Shown here piece after piece: positions 57,965 to 64,000 of a DNA stretch of 64,000 nt; the first letter of the stretch is position 1, and each line of letters begins with the position of its first letter. The stretch is taken from NCBI RefSeq assembly GCF_900102035.1, contig NZ_LT629689.1, forward strand, positions 3,022,001 through 3,086,000. The letters run 5' to 3'. The DNA is from Pseudomonas extremaustralis (lineage in GTDB: Bacteria > Pseudomonadota > Gammaproteobacteria > Pseudomonadales > Pseudomonadaceae). The notes below the pieces were generated by a model. The model ran no database searches and was not told the origin of the DNA. It saw only the letters and a program-made list of their open reading frames with translations. A program made the position numbers and the translations under genes.

Positions 57965-59049
57965 TAGCCGTGTTCCTTTTCGAACTCTGCCATGTAGGCC
58001 ACCAGCGCGTTGATGGCGTTGATATCGACAGCGTTGTAGATGGAGGCGCGCATGCCGCCGACCGAACGGTGCCCCTTGAGGTTCAGCAGGCCACGCGCCT
58101 CGGCACCGGCCAGGAACGGCTTGTCCAGACGGTCGTCGGCCAGGCGGAACGGTACGTTCATCCACGAGCGGTCGGTCAGGTTGATCGGGTTGCTGTACAA
58201 ACCGCTGGCATCGATGAAGTCGTACAGGGTGCGCTTCTTCACTTCGTTGAGCTTGCCCATGGCAGCCACACCGCCCTGCTCCTTGAGCCACTCAAACACC
58301 AGGCCCGACAGGTACCAGGCGAACGCCGGCGGCGTGTTGTACATCGAGCCGTTATCGGCCGCGACCTTGTAGTTGAGCATGGTCGGGCACAGCGAACGGG
58401 CGCGGCCCAGCAGGTCTTCGCGGACGATGTTGACCAGGATACCGCTCGGGCCGATGTTCTTCTGCGCACCGGCGTAGATCATGCCGTACTTGGACACATC
58501 GATAGGGCGCGAGAGGATATCCGAAGACATATCGCACACCAGCGGCACGTCACCCACCTGCGGCACCCAGTCGAACTCCAGGCCGCCGATGGTTTCGTTG
58601 GCCACGTAGTGCACGTAGGACGCGTCCTTCGACAGCTTCCACTCGTTCTGACCTGGAATCGCGAAGTAATCGTAAGGCTTGGCAGTACCGGCGACGTTGA
58701 CGTTGCCGTAGCGCGCAGCTTCTTCGATGGCTTTCTGCGACCAGATACCGGTGTCGATGTAGTCGGCCGTGCCGTCTTCGGGCAGCAGGTTCAGCGGCAC
58801 CTGGGCGAACTGCTGGCTGGCGCCGCCTTGCAGGAACAGCACTTTGTAGTCGGAGGGAATGTCCAGCAGGTCGCGCAGGTCCTGCTCGGCCTTGGTGGCA
58901 ATGGACACGAACTCATCGCTGCGATGGCTCATTTCCATCACAGAGAGGCCTTTTCCATGCCAATCGAGGAGTTCACCCTGCGCACGCTGCAGGACTGCTT
59001 CAGGAAGCGCCGCGGGACCGGCACAGAAGTTATAGGCTCTCTTGCTCAC
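57964..59049 (-). CDS. serC: Phosphoserine aminotransferase
   Basis: A 361-residue class V PLP aminotransferase: AYNFCAGPAALPEAVLQRA, LFLQGGASQQFAQVPLNL, VCDMSSDILSRPIDVSKYG, YAGAQKNIGPSGILVNIV with the cofactor lysine, and GLLNLKGHRSVGGMRASIYN. It converts 3-phosphohydroxypyruvate to phosphoserine in serine and pyridoxine synthesis. The start is probably the GTG at 59049 (MSKRAYNF), giving the usual length; a GTG 12 bases earlier is an alternative. It overlaps pheA by one base. Confidence 0.96.
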   Translation of the reverse strand: MSKRAYNFCAGPAALPEAVLQRAQGELLDWHGKGLSVMEMSHRSDEFVSIATKAEQDLRDLLDIPSDYKVLFLQGGASQQFAQVPLNLLPEDGTADYIDTGIWSQKAIEEAARYGNVNVAGTAKPYDYFAIPGQNEWKLSKDASYVHYVANETIGGLEFDWVPQVGDVPLVCDMSSDILSRPIDVSKYGMIYAGAQKNIGPSGILVNIVREDLLGRARSLCPTMLNYKVAADNGSMYNTPPAFAWYLSGLVFEWLKEQGGVAAMGKLNEVKKRTLYDFIDASGLYSNPINLTDRSWMNVPFRLADDRLDKPFLAGAEARGLLNLKGHRSVGGMRASIYNAVDINAINALVAYMAEFEKEHG

Positions 59050-59112
59050 ATCCAATCTCACTCTGATCTGGTGGGGTGGTGCAATAAATCGGATATTAAC
59101 TGCTAACGCTGC

Positions 59113-59142
59113 CTGTAGGAGCGAGCTTGCCCGCTCCTACAG
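59113..59142. repeat. Hairpin REP-like element
   Basis: CTGTAGGAGCG and CGCTCCTACAG form a perfect 11-bp stem around AGCTTGCC. The sequence TGTAGGAGCGAGCTTGC is a common Pseudomonas intergenic repeat. It lies between gyrA and serC. Confidence 0.8.
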
Positions 59143-59178
59143 GGGGAGCATCGATATTTCAAAGGGGACAAACAACAA

Positions 59179-59202
59179 GGGGGCGAATCTTCATCCGCCC
59201 CC
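59179..59202 (-). terminator. Terminator after gyrA
   Basis: GGGGGCG and CGCCCCC form a 7-bp stem around AATCTTCATC. On the minus strand it is followed by TTGTTGTTTG. It is 12 to 35 bases past the gyrA stop codon. Confidence 0.65.
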
Positions 59203-59213
59203 TGTATGTCCGC

Positions 59214-61868
<2,655 letters not shown>

Positions 61869-62171
61869 GAGAAGCCTGATTCCTTTTTCGGGTGAAACCT
61901 CGTCACATCCATATGGGACGAACGAAGCTCGCCGCTGCCGGCAAAGTGCCTGACAACGACTTACGACAAATCAACGAGTTATGACACGGATCTGCACGTT
62001 ATGGGCCACCCCTCGGGGCGGCCCTGGAAACCGCCGGATGTTATCACAATCGCCGCCACGCACCTATCCCCCAGATGGGCAAGGAGCATAGTAAGTTGAC
62101 GGACGACAGGCTTGAGGGCGACGAGAGGGGCTCAGAGCCCGGTCCACCCCCGATTTCGGTGACAAATAGGC
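61869..62171 (-). promoter_or_regulatory. gyrA upstream region
   Basis: This 303-base gap between mtnA and gyrA should carry the gyrA promoter. It holds a strong hairpin, GGGCC-A-CCCC paired with GGGG-C-GGCCC (62003-62024), which may end mtnA transcripts. No clear -35/-10 pair or other gene was found. Confidence 0.4.
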
Positions 62172-63248
62172 TTAATGCAGACGTCTACGGCACATCAACT
62201 GGGCCAGCTTGGCGGTGTCCGGTCGCTCGACGATGCCTTTTTCAGTCACGATCACGTCGATCAGGTCGGCCGGGGTCACGTCGAACACCGGGTTGTAGGC
62301 CTCTACGTCAGCGGTAAAGCGCTGCCCGGCGACTTCCAGCAACTCGCCGGCATCGCGCTCTTCCAGGGCGACGTCATCGCCGGTGGCCATCATCAAATCC
62401 AGGCTGGAGCTCGGCGCCACCACCATGAAGCGCACGCCGTGGTGCATGGCGCACACCGCCAACTGGTAAGTGCCGATTTTGCTGATCACATCGCCATTGG
62501 CGGCGATGCAGTCGGCGCCGACGATCACCCAGGTAACGCCCTTGGTCTTGAGGATATGCGCGCCCGCAGAGTCGGCATTCACCGTGACCGGCACGCCTTC
62601 GCCCGCCAACTCCCAGGCGGTCAACCGTGAGCCTTGCAGCCATGGGCGGGTTTCGTTGGCGTAGACCTGCGCGACCATGCCTTCCAGGAAGGCGGCGCGG
62701 ATCACGCCCAGGGCCGTGCCGACCCCGCCTGTGGCCAGGGCGCCCGCATTGCCATGGGTCAGGATGGCCTGGGCATTGCCCTGATGCTTGCGGATCAACT
62801 CCACGCCCAATTGCGCCATGGTCAGGTTGGCTTCGCGGTCGCTTTCATGGATCGCGATGGCTTCGGCTTCCAGCATCATCAACGGGTCGGCGTGTTTCTT
62901 GAGGCGGTCGAGGCGGTCACGCATGCGCTTGAGGGCCCAGAACAGGTTGGAGGCGGTCGGGCGGGTATCGGCAAGCAGTGCGTAGTCTTCTTCCCACGCG
63001 GCCTGCCAGTCACCGCCCTCGGCGATTCGCTCGCGGGCTGCGAGCACCAGGCCATAGGCGGCGCTGATACCGATGGCCGCCGCGCCGCGCACCACCATCG
63101 AGCGAATGGCCGCCGCGACCTCATCGACCGTCGAGCAGGTCACCCAGCTTTCCCGGGATGGCAATACTCGCTGATCGAGCAAATGCAGTGCGCCATCATG
63201 CCAATCGATGGCCTTCACTTTCTCCGCGGCCAACAGTCGATCGCGCAT
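62172..63248 (-). CDS. mtnA: Methylthioribose-1-phosphate isomerase
   Basis: A 358-residue protein of the eIF2B-like isomerase family: [77 protein letters not shown] and [20 protein letters not shown] with the active-site Asp. The conserved Cys is in the N-terminal half (TCSTVDEV). It turns methylthioribose-1-phosphate into methylthioribulose-1-phosphate in methionine salvage. It is divergent from the MtaD-like gene, which supplies the same pathway. Confidence 0.96.
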   Translation of the reverse strand: MRDRLLAAEKVKAIDWHDGALHLLDQRVLPSRESWVTCSTVDEVAAAIRSMVVRGAAAIGISAAYGLVLAARERIAEGGDWQAAWEEDYALLADTRPTASNLFWALKRMRDRLDRLKKHADPLMMLEAEAIAIHESDREANLTMAQLGVELIRKHQGNAQAILTHGNAGALATGGVGTALGVIRAAFLEGMVAQVYANETRPWLQGSRLTAWELAGEGVPVTVNADSAGAHILKTKGVTWVIVGADCIAANGDVISKIGTYQLAVCAMHHGVRFMVVAPSSSLDLMMATGDDVALEERDAGELLEVAGQRFTADVEAYNPVFDVTPADLIDVIVTEKGIVERPDTAKLAQLMCRRRLH

Positions 63249-63357
63249 CCCTCACCCCGCTCTCATGAACAAAAGCCGCCGATTATAGCGATCCGCCAGC
63301 CAGGACGCTCGGGTATACTTCGCCCTTCTTTGATAGCTGCCCCGGAAGAAGCCCGCA

Positions 63358-64000
63358 ATGACCTCCACTGCTGCCCCGCTCGACTTGCTGTTGCTGCCGA
63401 CCTGGCTGGTACCTGTCGAGCCCGCCGGTGTAGTACTCAAGGACCATGGCCTGGGTATCCGTGATGGGCGCATCGCTTTTATCGGCCCACGGACGGCGGC
63501 GTTGAAGCTTTCGGCCCGCGAAGTGCGGGAGCTGCCGGGCATGCTGCTCAGCCCCGGCTTGATCAACGCCCACGGGCATGCGGCGATGAGCTTGTTCCGC
63601 GGCCTGGCCGATGACCTGCCGCTGATGACCTGGCTGGAAAAACACATCTGGCCCGCCGAGGCCAAACGGGTCGACGAAGCCTTCGTCCGCGACGGCACCG
63701 ACCTGGCTATCGCCGAACAGCTCAAGGGTGGCATCACCTGCTTCTGCGACATGTACTTCTACCCCAAGGTCGCCAGCGACTGCGTGCATAACAGCGGGAT
63801 GCGCGCACAGATAGCGATCCCGATCCTCGACTTCCCGATCCCCGGCGCCAGCAGTGCCGATGAGGCGATCCGCCAGGGCATCGAGCTGTTCGGCGACCTC
63901 AAGCACCACCCGCGCATCAAGATTACCTTCGGTCCCCACGCGCCCTACACGGTGAACGATGACAACCTGGAAAAGATCCGGGTGATCGCCGAAGAACTGG
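63358..64000 (+). CDS. MtaD-like amidohydrolase (5-methylthioadenosine/SAH deaminase), partial
   Basis: The first 214 codons of a TRZ/ATZ-type amidohydrolase; the gene runs off the window. The N-terminus is [20 protein letters not shown], followed by the metal-binding H-x-H in [19 protein letters not shown] and a further His region [11 protein letters not shown]. The family deaminates 5-methylthioadenosine or S-adenosylhomocysteine. Its position divergent from mtnA (109 bases between starts) fits methionine and SAM recycling. A possible -10 element TATACT lies at 63314. Confidence 0.9.
   Translation, partial: MTSTAAPLDLLLLPTWLVPVEPAGVVLKDHGLGIRDGRIAFIGPRTAALKLSAREVRELPGMLLSPGLINAHGHAAMSLFRGLADDLPLMTWLEKHIWPAEAKRVDEAFVRDGTDLAIAEQLKGGITCFCDMYFYPKVASDCVHNSGMRAQIAIPILDFPIPGASSADEAIRQGIELFGDLKHHPRIKITFGPHAPYTVNDDNLEKIRVIAEEL

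Noticed and set aside
55199..57967. A 922-codon plus-strand open frame across hisC and pheA
   Set aside because: It crosses well-supported genes on the other strand, has no recognisable domain, and follows from codon bias in the real genes. Similar shadows opposite gyrA, rpsA and the RHS gene were dropped for the same reason.

Overview
The window is chromosomal DNA of a Pseudomonas, most likely of the P. fluorescens group. This rests on gene content and order: a fused tyrA-aroA gene in the order gyrA-serC-pheA-hisC-tyrA/aroA-cmk-rpsA-ihfB-lapA, an O-antigen locus bounded by ihfB and wbpM with comEA next to it, a kdpFABCDE operon, and REP-type inverted repeats between genes. Most of the window is GC-rich. 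The toxin end of the RHS gene (about 11.6-12.5 kb) and the middle of the O-antigen locus (about 37-43 kb) are clearly more AT-rich, which suggests acquired DNA.

Layout. 1-7.1 kb: the end of an ABC permease and its GldG-like partner, a small unknown gene preceded by a structured leader that resembles a SAM-II riboswitch, a DoxX membrane protein, an MltF-like lytic transglycosylase, TatD and a chemoreceptor. 7.3-12.5 kb: a 1592-residue RHS protein ending in a cholera-toxin-A-like ADP-ribosyltransferase domain, with an overlapping gene that is probably its immunity protein. 12.6-16.2 kb: an Mpo1-like membrane protein, a thioesterase, a CHAD protein, a lipoprotein and a patatin-like phospholipase. 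16.3-24.4 kb: the potassium uptake system KdpFABC with its KdpDE regulators and a recognisable KdpE-type operator. 24.8-28.0 kb: an ethanolamine-type permease behind a sigma-54 promoter, a DUF2897 gene, and a GntR regulator with a DUF1989 gene.

28.1-49.8 kb: comEA and then the O-antigen locus. Read on the minus strand from 46.7 kb, it has all the genes for CDP-tyvelose (rfbI, rfbF, rfbG, rfbH, rfbS, rfbE), a decayed wzx flippase, a glycosyltransferase, a Wzy-like polymerase, a second glycosyltransferase, the GDP-L-fucose genes (gmd, fcl, manC), a third glycosyltransferase, and the wbpV/wbpK-like, wbpL and wbpM genes that make and attach the first amino sugar. An intact wzx and a fourth glycosyltransferase gene lie on the opposite strand at 47.6-49.8 kb. 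The predicted O-unit is assembled on undecaprenyl phosphate from a QuiNAc- or FucNAc-type first sugar, with L-fucose and the 3,6-dideoxyhexose tyvelose added, then flipped and polymerised by Wzx and Wzy. No wzz chain-length gene is seen here.

49.9-64 kb: housekeeping genes on the minus strand (lapA, ihfB, rpsA, cmk, tyrA-aroA, hisC, pheA, serC, gyrA), then mtnA, and divergent from it the start of an MtaD-like deaminase that runs off the window. No rRNA, tRNA, CRISPR array, insertion sequence or phage was recognised.
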